DNA of 48,513 nucleotides, taken from the NCBI GenBank assembly GCA_937922045.1, contig CAKZXA010000101.1, positions 1-48,513 of the forward strand, written 5' to 3'. The DNA is from an uncultured Acidimicrobiales bacterium (GTDB taxonomy: Bacteria > Actinomycetota > Acidimicrobiia > Acidimicrobiales > SZUA-35). The notes beneath the pieces were generated by a model, which was not told the DNA's origin, did no database searches, and worked only from the letters and a program-made list of their open reading frames with translations. How positions within the stretch are numbered: position 1 is the stretch's first letter; each line of letters opens with the position of its first letter. This document shows, in pieces, positions 1-8,118 of the stretch. The position numbers were made by a program, and so were the translations under genes.

Positions 1-561
1 GCCCTCGTTTGCGATGAGATCGGCGGCGTCTTCGGTGCGGCGTGCGATGTGGGCGTGCCAGTTCGTGGGGCCGTGTCGGATGAGCTGCCAGGATTTGGGT
101 GAGTGGAGGATGGTTTGGCGGGTGTTGTTCGCAAGCCCAAACCGGGCCCATGGACTCCACTGGTTGGCGTCGGCTAGGTCTCTGAGTTGTTCGGTGCGTT
201 GGGCGTGGGTGAGGCCAGATGGGTTGGGCGGCCGGTTCCATGGTCCTGGTGTCAGGTTCAGATGGGTGGTGGTGGCGAGGGGGCCGGTGGTGGTGTCGGC
301 GGTGATGGTCTGGGTGACGGTTTGTTGCATGAGTGCGGCATCGACCCGGGTTTCGGTCGCGACCCGCGCTGCGGCTGTTCTGGCGTGTTGGAGACGGCCA
401 TCGAGAGCGGTGATCGAGATCGATTCATCGGCGGGGTTGAGCAGGGCGCTCAACGGGCTGCGACTGAGGCGGCTGGCGGTCTCGTCGTAGCCTTCTGCGA
501 TCGTTTCGAATTGGTCGCCTGTGGAGCGTAGCTCATCGGGTCGAACCTCGAACCTTGCCAT
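1..561 (-). CDS. Type VII secretion-like (WXG100/EspC-like N-terminus) protein, partial
   Basis: The reading frame is open from an ATG at 561 to the left edge (187 codons), so the 3' end lies outside the window. A near-perfect Shine-Dalgarno (GGAGGTGAT) sits 5 nt before the ATG and fixes the start. The first ~90 residues are helical, with a VRPDELRSTGDQF opening and an alanine-rich amphipathic helix. This resembles the WXG100/EspC-type N-terminal segments of actinobacterial type VII secretion substrates, although I see no WXG motif. After ~residue 90 comes a Thr/Pro-rich stretch and a segment rich in Trp, His and Arg that I do not recognise. It may be the start of a cargo or toxin domain. The export assignment is inference from fold-like pattern only. 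Confidence 0.6.
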   Translation of the reverse strand, partial: MARFEVRPDELRSTGDQFETIAEGYDETASRLSRSPLSALLNPADESISITALDGRLQHARTAAARVATETRVDAALMQQTVTQTITADTTTGPLATTTHLNLTPGPWNRPPNPSGLTHAQRTEQLRDLADANQWSPWARFGLANNTRQTILHSPKSWQLIRHGPTNWHAHIARRTEDAADLIANEG

Positions 562-593
562 CGCACATCACCTCCGATCGATCAGTCACTCAC

Positions 594-627
594 TGTTGTT
601 GTTTGGTTGGTGTTGTTGTTTGGTTGA
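594..627. repeat. Tandem 17-bp direct repeat
   Basis: TGTTGTTGTTTGGTTG occurs at 594-609 and again at 611-626, a 17-bp period. It lies 33-66 bp upstream of the minus-strand gene starting at 561. This is where a regulator site for that gene would lie; function unknown. Confidence 0.6.
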
Positions 628-676
628 TCAACGCTGGTGGACTGGCCGCGTTACGAATGAGCTGCGTGATGTGCGG

Positions 677-892
677 CTAACTGTTGACGACTTGCCATTG
701 TTCGACGGTGACGGGGCGGCGGGTGGTGATTGTGTAGTTGGGGAGGGTGCCGGTGCCGCAGTATTGGTTGCAGGTGTAGGTGGCCGACCAGGTGATAGTG
801 GCTTGGAGATAATGATCGGCGGGGACCGACGCGTGGTTGTAGGTGCTCGGTGACGAGGCGGTGGCGATGGTGACCGTCGCCGGCCTCGACAT
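677..892 (-). pseudogene. C-terminal tail of an unidentified protein, headless
   Basis: About 71 codons run from 892 to a TAG at 677. Codon use is strongly biased to C/G at third positions, as in real genes of this window. The product has a beta-strand-like pattern and a close cysteine pair (TCNQYC), ending PVTVEQWQVVNS, which looks like the end of an extracytoplasmic domain. There is no Shine-Dalgarno before the only ATG (892), and a stop codon lies 9 codons upstream. It therefore looks like a 3' fragment that has lost its 5' part. It sits upstream of the type-VII-like gene on the same strand. A short intact gene cannot be excluded. Confidence 0.4.
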
Positions 893-1106
893 GCCAGCAT
901 TGTGGATCGCAGAACCTCATCTGCTGAGCTTCGACGGCTCGAACGATAGGTCGGGGCTTCGGGGCGACACCTATCTGAGCGGTCCCGTCCTCATCTGGGT
1001 TGAGGATGAGATCCAGTATCGACTTGAGGGCGTCGAGGATCGCACCCGAGCCTTAGATCTGGCCGCCAGGATTGACGCCGGAACCGACCTGCTGCCAGCG
1101 GAGTAG
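843..1106 (+). pseudogene. C-terminal tail of an unidentified protein, headless
   Basis: The frame ends at TAG 1104-1106 and is open back to a TAG just before 843. The last ~45 residues (beginning LIWVEDEIQYRLEGVEDR and closing with a charged helix) read like the end of a globular protein. The 5' part (843-~895) overlaps the opposite-strand tail 677-892 and probably is not coding. No ribosome site precedes the GTG at 843. I read it as the surviving 3' end of a truncated gene, 7 bp before the next gene. Product family not recognised. Confidence 0.35.
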
Positions 1107-1113
1107 TAGGAGT

Positions 1114-2364
1114 ATGGAAACCAGAACTGTCCGTAGTCTCGCCGCGGCGTCGGCAGCGGTTGTGGCCGTGATCACCGCCGTGGCTGTCGTTGCGGTTGTG
1201 ATGATGACGGCGCCAGCCCCCTCGGCCGATCAAGCCAACGACCCGACGGATCGCAGAACGGCTCAGGAGTACGACACGCTGGCCAACCCGCCGTTGCCGA
1301 CCGCCACGCCAACTGCACCCCTCCGGGTCGAGAACGGTACAACCGTCAGCAACTTCGACGGATCGACGGTCGTCGCCCTCGACACCCACCCTGAAACGGG
1401 TTTCGAAACCGACAGCAGAACGCTCACGTTCTTCCATCCCGATGGTGCGGTCGAGGTCGACGTTGAGTCGGGCTTTGAGCTGAGAGCGGTTTCGACCGAT
1501 GGTTCGTACGCGGCTCTTGTGCGCCATCGACCGATCGCTGCTCCAGCGACCAGCGAGATCCTTGTCGTCGACGATGCCGGCCACGATCGTCTATTTTCTC
1601 TCGACGGTCGGATTGAGCCCGAGGCCTTCGCCACCGACGGTCAGGCCCTCTTCGTCATCGACCATGAGGTCGCCGCCGACCTGGATAGCTACCGGGTCCG
1701 TCCCCTCAATCTGGAAACCGGCCAGCTGGAACCCATGCTCGGGCCCAGCAAGCAGCCGCTGCTGGAAGACATGAACGGTCATGCCCGCCGCCAGATGTGG
1801 GGCACCGACTTCCGCCGTCTCTACACCCTCTATATACGGCAGACAGAGCACGGGGATGGACACCGTCATGCCAACGGCAACCTCAGCTCCGACGGTTTCG
1901 TGCACATCCTCGACCTCGACGAGGAGTGGGCGTTCTGTCTCGACCTGCCGCCTGATTTCGGCCAAGGCGAGCTTGCCACTACCGCTCTTGCGGTGAACGG
2001 CGACACCATCGCCGTTGCCGACCTCACCGCCGGACGGCTGGCCTTCGCATCGGCTGAGGGGCGAACCGTGACACGTGTGGTCGATCTCCCCAGCGTTTCC
2101 CCGCTGCCAGACTGGGCCGACCTGTCGTCGAGCGCTGGTCGTGATCACGAACCAGAACTCAACCTTGGGCTCACCGAACCTGCGCTGCTTCTGGCCTATG
2201 ACCGCCGCGCCGAGTGGTTCGACGCGGCATCCTTGGCCCCGCTGGGGGCGCCACTGAAGTTCGCTCGACCGTTGCTCGGTGTTACCAGCGCAGGTTCATC
2301 GGAGGTTCTGGTCTGGGAGTCGGGCGCCGACACTCCTTCGGTTCATGGCGTTCCTCGCTCTTGA
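1114..2364 (+). CDS. Exported or membrane-anchored beta-rich protein, unknown function
   Basis: 416 residues. It starts with a short positive segment (METRTVR), then one hydrophobic helix at ~8-33 rich in Ala/Val (signal anchor or uncleaved signal). A Pro/Thr-rich linker (~35-70) follows, then ~340 residues of alternating short strands and turns with repeated 'DGxx...FAxxDG' patterns, compatible with a beta-propeller. I could not count blades. There are no catalytic motifs and a single cysteine in the exported part. The start was chosen at 1114 because it precedes the hydrophobic helix directly; an upstream in-frame start at 1072 would put 14 unlikely residues before it. The gene follows a truncated fragment and precedes purA; nothing in the context defines a role. 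Confidence 0.7.
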   Translation: METRTVRSLAAASAAVVAVITAVAVVAVVMMTAPAPSADQANDPTDRRTAQEYDTLANPPLPTATPTAPLRVENGTTVSNFDGSTVVALDTHPETGFETDSRTLTFFHPDGAVEVDVESGFELRAVSTDGSYAALVRHRPIAAPATSEILVVDDAGHDRLFSLDGRIEPEAFATDGQALFVIDHEVAADLDSYRVRPLNLETGQLEPMLGPSKQPLLEDMNGHARRQMWGTDFRRLYTLYIRQTEHGDGHRHANGNLSSDGFVHILDLDEEWAFCLDLPPDFGQGELATTALAVNGDTIAVADLTAGRLAFASAEGRTVTRVVDLPSVSPLPDWADLSSSAGRDHEPELNLGLTEPALLLAYDRRAEWFDAASLAPLGAPLKFARPLLGVTSAGSSEVLVWESGADTPSVHGVPRS

Positions 2365-2412
2365 GGCCCGATGAGCAGGCCACCTGGTTCCACGACTAGA
2401 TCCGTCATTCGA

Positions 2413-2418
2413 TACCAT
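2413..2418 (+). promoter_or_regulatory. -10 box (TACCAT) of a probable leaderless purA transcript
   Basis: TACCAT ends 7 nt before the GTG of purA, so transcription would begin at or next to the start codon. No Shine-Dalgarno is present. Confidence 0.5.
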
Positions 2419-2425
2419 CAATACA

Positions 2426-3703
2426 GTGCCTGCAACGATCGTGGTCGGAACCCAGTGGGGCGACGAAGGAAAAGGTAAATTCACGGATCTCCTGTCCAAG
2501 GAGATGTCGATGGTGGTCCGCTACCAGGGAGGGCACAACGCCGGCCATACTCTCGTGGTCGCCGACGAAACCTTCGCCCTGCAGCTCGTACCGAGCGGCG
2601 TGCTCTATGACCACATCGTGCCCGTTATCGGCAATGGTGTGGTGGTCGACCCCTTCGTGCTCTTGGCCGAGATCGACATGCTCACCCGTCGTGGCATCGA
2701 CTGCTCGCGGATCAAGGTCTCGGGCAACGCTCACCTGATCCTTCCCTACCATCAGCAGCTCGACGCCTTGCACGAGCGTCATCTGGGCAAGTCGAAGCTG
2801 GGCACGACCAAGCGCGGTATCGGCCCGGCTTATGCCGACAAGTCGATGCGGCTCGGGATTCGAGTGCAAGATCTGCTCGACGAGATGATTTTCCGAGAGA
2901 AGCTGCACGCCTCGCTGACCCATACAAACAAGGTGCTGACAAAGGTTTTCAACCGGTTGCCCGTCGATCCCGATTCGCTGGCCGACAAGGTGTTGTCCGA
3001 GTGCCTCGAAGGCATCAAGCCTCATATCGCCGATACCACCGACCTGATCCACGAAGCGCTTGAAGCCGGTCAGCACGTGTTGTTCGAAGGGGCCCAGGCC
3101 ACCTTCCTCGATCTCGACCATGGCACCTACCCTTTCGTGACGTCGTCAAACCCCACGGCCGGTGGCGCCTGTCCGGGTGCCGGTATCGGCCCCCGTCACG
3201 TCGATCGGGTGATCGGGGTAGCCAAGGCGTATGTCACCCGAGTCGGTGCTGGCCCCATGCCTACCGAACTGTTTGACGGCTATGGCGACAAGATCGTAGA
3301 GATCGGCCGCGAGTACGGCACGAACACCGGCCGCCGCCGACGCCCCGGCTGGTTCGACGCTGTCATGCTTCGCCAAGCCTCGCGGCTCAATTCGCTCAGC
3401 GAACTGGCGATCACGAAGCTCGATATTCTCGACACGTTCGACACGGTCAAGGTTTGTGTGGCCTACGAGATCGATGGACAGAGGGTGGAGAAGCTTCCGT
3501 ACCACCAGTCGGAGCTTCACCGGGCTATTCCGATCTACGAGGAGTTCCCGGGCTGGAAGACCGATCTCACCCAGATCACCGAACCACGAGATCTTCCAGC
3601 AGCCGCCACCGACTACCTTCGGGCTATCGAACACCACGTAGGCGTTCCCATCTCGCTGGCTTCAACCGGTCCGGGCCGATCCCAATACATGAACTTCGGC
3701 TAG
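2426..3703 (+). CDS. purA: Adenylosuccinate synthetase
   Basis: Cytoplasmic enzyme that condenses IMP with aspartate using GTP to give adenylosuccinate, the first step from IMP to AMP. 425 residues, the family's normal length. The N-terminal GTP loop WGDEGKGK is at 11-18 with catalytic Asp13. GGHNAGHT at 35-42 carries His41. The GTP/aspartate loop appears as [11 protein letters not shown] in the C-terminal third (family: TTGRxRRxGW). The GTG start at 2426 gives [10 protein letters not shown], the expected N-terminus, with a TANNNT box 7 nt upstream and no ribosome site. purB, the next AMP-branch enzyme, lies 0.8 kb downstream on the same strand, separated by one opposite-strand gene. Confidence 0.98.
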   Translation: MPATIVVGTQWGDEGKGKFTDLLSKEMSMVVRYQGGHNAGHTLVVADETFALQLVPSGVLYDHIVPVIGNGVVVDPFVLLAEIDMLTRRGIDCSRIKVSGNAHLILPYHQQLDALHERHLGKSKLGTTKRGIGPAYADKSMRLGIRVQDLLDEMIFREKLHASLTHTNKVLTKVFNRLPVDPDSLADKVLSECLEGIKPHIADTTDLIHEALEAGQHVLFEGAQATFLDLDHGTYPFVTSSNPTAGGACPGAGIGPRHVDRVIGVAKAYVTRVGAGPMPTELFDGYGDKIVEIGREYGTNTGRRRRPGWFDAVMLRQASRLNSLSELAITKLDILDTFDTVKVCVAYEIDGQRVEKLPYHQSELHRAIPIYEEFPGWKTDLTQITEPRDLPAAATDYLRAIEHHVGVPISLASTGPGRSQYMNFG

Positions 3704-3731
3704 AGCGCTAGCGTCGAGCTGAAACCGGATC

Positions 3732-4397
3732 CTAGGATCGCTTGGCCTCAAGAAACGGGCGCAGGCGCTGGCTCAGATGGAGTTCTTCGTCTTCATCGTT
3801 GTCACCATCGTCGTGGTGGTCGTCGCTGTCGTGGTCGTCGTCGTTTGACGACATGCGGTCGGTATCACCGGCGAGGACGGCGTTGTCAACCGCGTCGAGC
3901 GGGTCGAGCGGCTCGATATCGGGTGGGTCCCGATGATCGTCGTCGGCATCACTGTCGCCCCTCAGCCCGTCGAGCTGGTCGACCGCGGTCTGGCGTTTGC
4001 GTTCCTTGCTGGACGACGAGGCACCGGGGGTCGTCGGATTCGCCTCAAGTCCATGCACGACTCGGCGCAGCCATGAACGACGACGACTGGTCTCGTCGGT
4101 TGCCTCTTCCGATGCCTCTGTTGGTTCAGTCTCGTCGAAGTAGGTGAAGAGCCGATCGCTCGGTTCGCCGTTTCGCTCCCTGTAGAGCGACCGTCGATCC
4201 TTGACCGTCTTACGGTTGCCCTTGCGTCGGTTCCTGTTCCCACCGCCCGGCGTCGTAAGGTCACGAGCGCACCGGCGGCAGATCGGTTCCGATCGCCCCT
4301 TGAGCATGACCGTGCAGTCCTCGCACACGTCGAGGTAGCAGTTATCACACACATCGATAGCCCGGTTGAAGGGGTCTTTGTCGCATCGTCCGTTCAT
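3732..4397 (-). CDS. Zinc-ribbon/B-box-like protein with acidic-histidine C-terminal tail
   Basis: 221 residues. The first ~45 carry seven Cys and several Asp in a treble-clef/B-box-like pattern (C5, C17xxC20, C25xxC28, C40xxC43), likely to bind one or two zinc ions. The rest is predicted disordered: a basic stretch (~50-75), a mixed linker, then a strikingly Asp/His-rich run (~180-204) before a short LHLSQRLRPFLEA helix at the end. A GAGG ribosome site stands 8 nt before the ATG. Small Cys-rich B-box-like heads occur in uncharacterised actinobacterial proteins; the function is unknown. It is convergent with purA and divergent from purB. The stop codon lies in a 12-bp palindrome (3728-3739). 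Confidence 0.8.
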   Translation of the reverse strand: MNGRCDKDPFNRAIDVCDNCYLDVCEDCTVMLKGRSEPICRRCARDLTTPGGGNRNRRKGNRKTVKDRRSLYRERNGEPSDRLFTYFDETEPTEASEEATDETSRRRSWLRRVVHGLEANPTTPGASSSSKERKRQTAVDQLDGLRGDSDADDDHRDPPDIEPLDPLDAVDNAVLAGDTDRMSSNDDDHDSDDHHDDGDNDEDEELHLSQRLRPFLEAKRS

Positions 4398-4506
4398 GCA
4401 AACCTCGGTAGGGCCTTAGTACCCTGTAGTCTCGTCACGCTTCGACCGGTGCTTGAGTCCCGCACACCGATCCGAGGGTGGTAGGCAACCAGAGGAGTCT
4501 TGGAAC

Positions 4507-5922
4507 GTGGCCATACCGAACGTGCTCGCCGATCGCTATGCCAGCGCCGAGATGTGCGATTTGTTCGACCAGCGGAATCGAGTTGTGCTTGAACGTCGCT
4601 TTTGGGTGGCCGTGCTCAAGGCCCAGATCGATCTCGGATTGGCTATAGATCCCCAGGCGGTCATCGACTACGAAGCGGTGATTGACGATGTCGATCTGGA
4701 AGCCATCGCTGAACGAGAGGCCAGAACCAAACACGATGTCAAGTCACGCCTCGACGAGTTCAGCCACCTCGCTGGCCGCGAGGAAGTCCACAAGGGATTG
4801 ACGAGTCGGGACCTGACCGAAAATGTCGAGCAACTGATTGTCTGGCGAGCGCTTGAGCTGGTGGAATCCAGAACATTAGCGCTGCTCAACCGCCTGGCTG
4901 AGCTAGCGGCCGCTCACGGATCGCTGTCGATGGTCGGGCGTACCCACAACGTTGCCGCTCAGCTCACCACGCTCGGCAAGCGCTTCGCCCAAGTGGGGGA
5001 GGAGCTGTTGGCGGGCCATCAAGCAATCGTCGATTTGCGCGGCTCCTATGCGTTGCGTGGAATCAAGGGTCCTGTCGGATCCCAGCAAGATCAACTCGAC
5101 CTACTCGGTTCGGCTGAAAAGGTCGATCAGCTCGAACAGAAGATTGCCACCAACCTGGGTATCCCACGAGTCTTGAACGCGGTGGGCCAGGTTTATCCAC
5201 GATCGCTCGACTTTGCCGTAGTTTCTACTCTTGTGCAGCTTGCATCTGCGCCATCGAATCTCGCCACAAGTATCCGGCTTATGGCTGGACACGAGCTCGT
5301 CACCGAGGGCTTTAAACCAGGCCAGGTGGGCTCATCGGCCATGCCACACAAGATGAACACCCGGTCCTGCGAACGGATCAATGGCCTCTTTACCGTTCTT
5401 ACTGGCCATGCCACGATGGCCGCCGGTTTGGCCGGAGCTCAGTGGAATGAAGGCGATGTTTCATGCTCGGTTGTTCGCCGAGTCGTTCTGCCCGACGCCT
5501 TTTTTGCACTCGACGGTCTCTATGAAACCTCGTTCGCTGTGCTACGAGACTTCGGGGTTTTCCCCGCTGTGGTCGCTCAGGAGTTGGATCGCTATTTGCC
5601 CTTCTTGGCCACGACTAAACTTCTGTTGTTCGCTGCCGGTAACGGCCTTGGCCGCGAAGAAGCTCATGCTCTTGTTAAGGAACATGCGGTCGTTGCAGCT
5701 CTCGCTATGCGCGAGGGTGATGGCGATGGGAGTGCGCTTCTCGACCGGCTGGCAGCTGACGATCGCTATCCTGCCGATCGAGCCCGTCTTGAGCTCCTGC
5801 TCGCCGACCCCTCAAGTATGCTCGGAACGAGCGCGGCTCAGGTAGCTACCTTCTGTCAAGAGGTGCAAAAAAGAAGTGTCGGCCACCCCAGTACCGGTTA
5901 CCGGGGAGCCGACATCCTCTAA
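4507..5922 (+). CDS. purB: Adenylosuccinate lyase
   Basis: Cytoplasmic aspartase/fumarase-superfamily enzyme that splits adenylosuccinate to AMP and SAICAR to AICAR, releasing fumarate. 471 residues from a GTG with AGAGGAG 9 nt upstream; an upstream in-frame ATG adds an unlikely 18-residue leader. Superfamily regions are in order: TSRDLTENV at ~99-107, GRTHNVAAQLTTLGKR at ~144-159 with His147, and the signature loop GSSAMPHKMN at 275-284 with the catalytic serine. It cooperates with PurA in this window. A GC-rich inverted repeat overlaps the last codons (about 5877-5912), and a weak hairpin follows the stop; either may aid termination. Confidence 0.97.
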   Translation: MAIPNVLADRYASAEMCDLFDQRNRVVLERRFWVAVLKAQIDLGLAIDPQAVIDYEAVIDDVDLEAIAEREARTKHDVKSRLDEFSHLAGREEVHKGLTSRDLTENVEQLIVWRALELVESRTLALLNRLAELAAAHGSLSMVGRTHNVAAQLTTLGKRFAQVGEELLAGHQAIVDLRGSYALRGIKGPVGSQQDQLDLLGSAEKVDQLEQKIATNLGIPRVLNAVGQVYPRSLDFAVVSTLVQLASAPSNLATSIRLMAGHELVTEGFKPGQVGSSAMPHKMNTRSCERINGLFTVLTGHATMAAGLAGAQWNEGDVSCSVVRRVVLPDAFFALDGLYETSFAVLRDFGVFPAVVAQELDRYLPFLATTKLLLFAAGNGLGREEAHALVKEHAVVAALAMREGDGDGSALLDRLAADDRYPADRARLELLLADPSSMLGTSAAQVATFCQEVQKRSVGHPSTGYRGADIL

Positions 5923-5985
5923 ACAGACTTCGTTTGTCGTTAACGCTTCCGATTTCGGGTTGCGTTAGTTCACTTCTTGATCGCC

Positions 5986-6393
5986 TTAGGTCGCGCGGCT
6001 GATGCCAGCCTTGCGGAGAACGGAGGCGGGGACGCCGATCTGTCGAAACGCTGTGTAGGTGATGCCTTTGCGAGCGGCGTAACCCTTGGCCACGCGAGCG
6101 AAGTCATTCTCGAGTTGGCCGATGTCTATTCCCGCATCCATCGATTCGAGTTCCTCAGCTAGATCCAGGCGCTCCTGGGTTAGCTGAAGCCGCTTTAGAG
6201 GGTCGGCAGACTCAAGCTCGATATCGATTCTCTCAAGGCGCTTGCCAATCGAATCTTTTGTGCGTTTCCGGCCACGCTTTGGGCGGCTGTTCTCAAGCGC
6301 TTCGAGGTAGGAGCGAACCATTCGTCCTTCGGCCCGACCCACGGCGAGTGCTTGTTTGTGATCTTCTGACATCTGACTCTTCTTTGCGGCCAT
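5986..6393 (-). CDS. Small conserved-type basic/coiled-coil protein, unknown function
   Basis: 135 residues, soluble, rich in Lys/Arg and Glu. An N-terminal helix (MSEDHKQALAVGRAEGR) is followed by a basic patch RPKRGRKRTKDS (~38-49) and two long charged helices (~50-95), probably a helical hairpin. The C-terminal segment YTAFRQIGVPASVLRKAGI resembles a helix-turn-helix-like end. Similar small proteins of unknown role are, to my recollection, widespread in Actinobacteria. An AGGG ribosome site lies before the ATG. It lies downstream of the tRNA cluster on the same strand and is convergent with purB. DNA or RNA binding is plausible from charge but unproven. Confidence 0.8.
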   Translation of the reverse strand: MAAKKSQMSEDHKQALAVGRAEGRMVRSYLEALENSRPKRGRKRTKDSIGKRLERIDIELESADPLKRLQLTQERLDLAEELESMDAGIDIGQLENDFARVAKGYAARKGITYTAFRQIGVPASVLRKAGISRAT

Positions 6394-6667
6394 GCTTTTT
6401 CCCTGGTCTGTTCTTTGCCCGCATCCCGGTTGAATGCAGGCTTGTCTGTTGGGCTAGTCGACCTTCCGCTCAGGACAGCTTGCCACAGCTGAACCCTCCT
6501 AGCAGAGAGAAGATTCGACTGGTCCTCACCTCCACAATAGAGGCTCTGGAACTCAATTGCTTACCGGTCGAATTCCCAGTTATATCATTCGACCTTGTTT
6601 GCAACTTCTTTACAAATAGTTTTGTCAACGCCTGCCCAAGATTTGGCGTAGATCGGGATCTGCTCTA
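6394..6667. other. Intergenic region, no gene seen
   Basis: An AT-richer stretch upstream of the minus-strand gene starting at 6393. It holds a TTGACA (minus strand, 6628-6623) and AT-rich hexamers further downstream, but no pair with good 17-bp spacing, so the promoter is not fixed. I see no RNA gene. Confidence 0.5.
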
Positions 6668-6697
6668 GGGGATTGCAGTAAAGGGGATTGCAGCAAA
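6668..6697. repeat. Tandem 15-bp repeat
   Basis: GGGGATTGCAGTAAA (6668-6682) is followed directly by GGGGATTGCAGCAAA (6683-6697), one mismatch. It lies just past the terminator of the tRNA operon. Confidence 0.7.
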
Positions 6698-6703
6698 AGG
6701 CGA

Positions 6704-6731
6704 GAGGTCCCGGGCGCAAGCCCAGGACCTC
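6704..6731 (-). terminator. Terminator hairpin of the tRNA cluster
   Basis: GAGGTCC/GGACCTC with GGGC/GCCC inside and a TTGC loop forms a strong stem 7 bp beyond the tRNA-Phe 3' end. On the minus strand it is followed by a short T tract (CGCCTTTTGC). Confidence 0.75.
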
Positions 6732-6738
6732 ATTCGCG

Positions 6739-6811
6739 TGGTCGGGACCGGCGTCGATCCGGTGACCTACCGCTTTTCAGGCGGCCGCTCTACCAACTGA
6801 GCTACCCGACC
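6739..6811 (-). tRNA. tRNA-Phe (GAA)
   Basis: 73 nt cloverleaf. The acceptor GGTCGGG/CCCGACC, D-arm GCTC/GAGC, anticodon loop CTGAAAA (anticodon GAA) and T-stem ACCGG/CCGGT all pair. CCA is not encoded. The T-loop reads ATCGACG, so the usually invariant T54 is A; everything else is standard. Last of three tRNAs transcribed on the minus strand. Confidence 0.95.
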
Positions 6812-6851
6812 AGAACGTGAATGGAGTGGTGCGAACACTCCATTAATCGAG

Positions 6852-6926
6852 CGGTCCCGACGAGATTTGAACTCGCGACCTCCGCCTTGACAGGGCGGCG
6901 TGCACTCCAGACTGCACTACGGGACC
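6852..6926 (-). tRNA. tRNA-Asp (GTC)
   Basis: 75 nt cloverleaf. Acceptor GGTCCCG/CGGGACC, anticodon stem CCGCC/GGCGG around CTGTCAA (anticodon GTC), T-loop TTCAAAT, discriminator G. CCA not encoded. Middle gene of the cluster. Confidence 0.95.
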
Positions 6927-6980
6927 TTCACCTGATGGCCCCTAAGGGTCACCGAGGACTATAAAGCTGTATCACTTTAG

Positions 6981-7053
6981 CACCCCCAACGGGATTTGAA
7001 CCCGTGTTACCTGCGTGAAAGGCAGGCGTCCTAGGCCGCTGAACGATGGGGGC
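6981..7053 (-). tRNA. tRNA-Glu (TTC)
   Basis: 73 nt cloverleaf. Acceptor GCCCCCA/TGGGGGT (first pair G-U), anticodon stem CCTGC/GCAGG around CTTTCAC (anticodon TTC), T-stem ACGGG/CCCGT, discriminator G. CCA not encoded. First gene of the cluster; Glu-Asp-Phe is the transcription order. Confidence 0.95.
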
Positions 7054-7114
7054 TCTACTGCCATGAGGGCTGAGTCAGAATAGCAGCTTCGAGCAGTTCC
7101 CACACCCGATTCTT

Positions 7115-7600
7115 TTAGAGATCGAGAGGATCGTCTGGCGCGGTCGGCTCGGGTAGTGCGCTATGGAGGGCAACCACGATGTTGTGAAGAATGGCGCCAA
7201 GCTGGTGGTAGAGCACGTAGAGCTCGGCGTCGGGACTGTCAGGATCGATGAGATCGTCGTCCTCGGAGACATCAAGAGTGGTGCCGAGAACAAGCCGTAC
7301 ATCGTTGACAACCGCCATCCAGGAGGCGAGCTCTTGCTCGGTGAGTGTTTCCTGCTGGGCCGTTTCGTTTAGAAGCTGAATGGCCTCGCGTCGCTGTTCG
7401 ATCAGCTGGTCGCGGGCGAAGATCTGGTAGCCGGCGTCGCGCTCGGCATCGTTTGCGTAGGCGGTTGGGAAGAGGCGGCGGGTTTGGGGGGCGTCACTGG
7501 TAATGACGTCGGAGAGCTGCTCGCCTAAGGCCGCTAGCGCTTGTCGTGTTGCAGATGGGAGTCGAACATCGAAGTTGCCATCGGTGCGAGGTGTAAACAC
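7115..7600 (-). CDS. DUF2017-family protein (ClpS neighbour)
   Basis: 161 residues from a GTG at 7600, 14 bp after the clpS stop; an ATG at 7642 overlapping clpS is the alternative start. Soluble, helical and acidic. The order is FDVRLPSATRQALAALGEQL at the N-terminus, a central RRLFPTAYANDAERDAGYQIF, and a C-terminal helix with AELYVLYHQLGAILHNIV. This pattern, length and position immediately after clpS match the DUF2017 family of Actinobacteria, whose biochemical role is unknown. Because it travels with clpS, a role near the Clp proteolysis adaptor is a reasonable inference. The pair is probably one transcript. Confidence 0.85.
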   Translation of the reverse strand: MFTPRTDGNFDVRLPSATRQALAALGEQLSDVITSDAPQTRRLFPTAYANDAERDAGYQIFARDQLIEQRREAIQLLNETAQQETLTEQELASWMAVVNDVRLVLGTTLDVSEDDDLIDPDSPDAELYVLYHQLGAILHNIVVALHSALPEPTAPDDPLDL

Positions 7601-7614
7601 AGCGGTTCGCCCTA

Positions 7615-7914
7615 CTACTCGTCGTGTTCCATCGTGGCCCATAAGCCGTGGCTGTGCAGGCGGTTGACATCCCGTTCGGCTTCGGTCCTGTTGCCACTCG
7701 AAACGACGGCTCGCCCCTTTTGGTGCACATCCATCATCAGCTTGTTTGCCTTCTGCTCGCTGTAGCCAAACACCTTTTGGAAAATGTATGCCACGTAACT
7801 CATCAGATTGATTGGGTCGTTCCAGACGATCACGATCCACGGCCGATCGGTGTCGGAGTCCTCATCGATCAGCTCATCGATCTTGGGCTGCTGGACCTCA
7901 AGCGGTGCAGTCAT
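7615..7914 (-). CDS. clpS: ATP-dependent Clp protease adaptor ClpS
   Basis: 99 residues. It binds proteins with N-degron residues and delivers them to the Clp AAA+ unfoldase. A disordered acidic N-terminal arm (~1-25) precedes the folded domain. Typical motifs are [18 protein letters not shown] (~33-50), the peptide-pocket strand, then [14 protein letters not shown], and the C-terminal [17 protein letters not shown]. The ATG at 7914 starts the arm; a longer upstream frame has no family similarity. A CAGAAT hexamer 6 nt upstream could be a -10 of a leaderless mRNA. Followed by the DUF2017 gene. Confidence 0.95.
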   Translation of the reverse strand: MTAPLEVQQPKIDELIDEDSDTDRPWIVIVWNDPINLMSYVAYIFQKVFGYSEQKANKLMMDVHQKGRAVVSSGNRTEAERDVNRLHSHGLWATMEHDE

Positions 7915-8118
7915 AGCTCTATTCTGGCAGCAGGAAACGGTATCCGGGTGGGACGGCCGGGCGGAAGGCCTCTGAAGGGTTTCTGGTTTGAGTTTCTGAA
8001 CAGGATTTGCGGACGACACGTGATATGGCTCTAGGCTTTGCCCCACTAGATTAACGGCGGGCATCGCTGCCCTGGCAAGAAGAACATCAGGTTGCTAGGT
8101 CCTGGGAACAGGTTTGAG

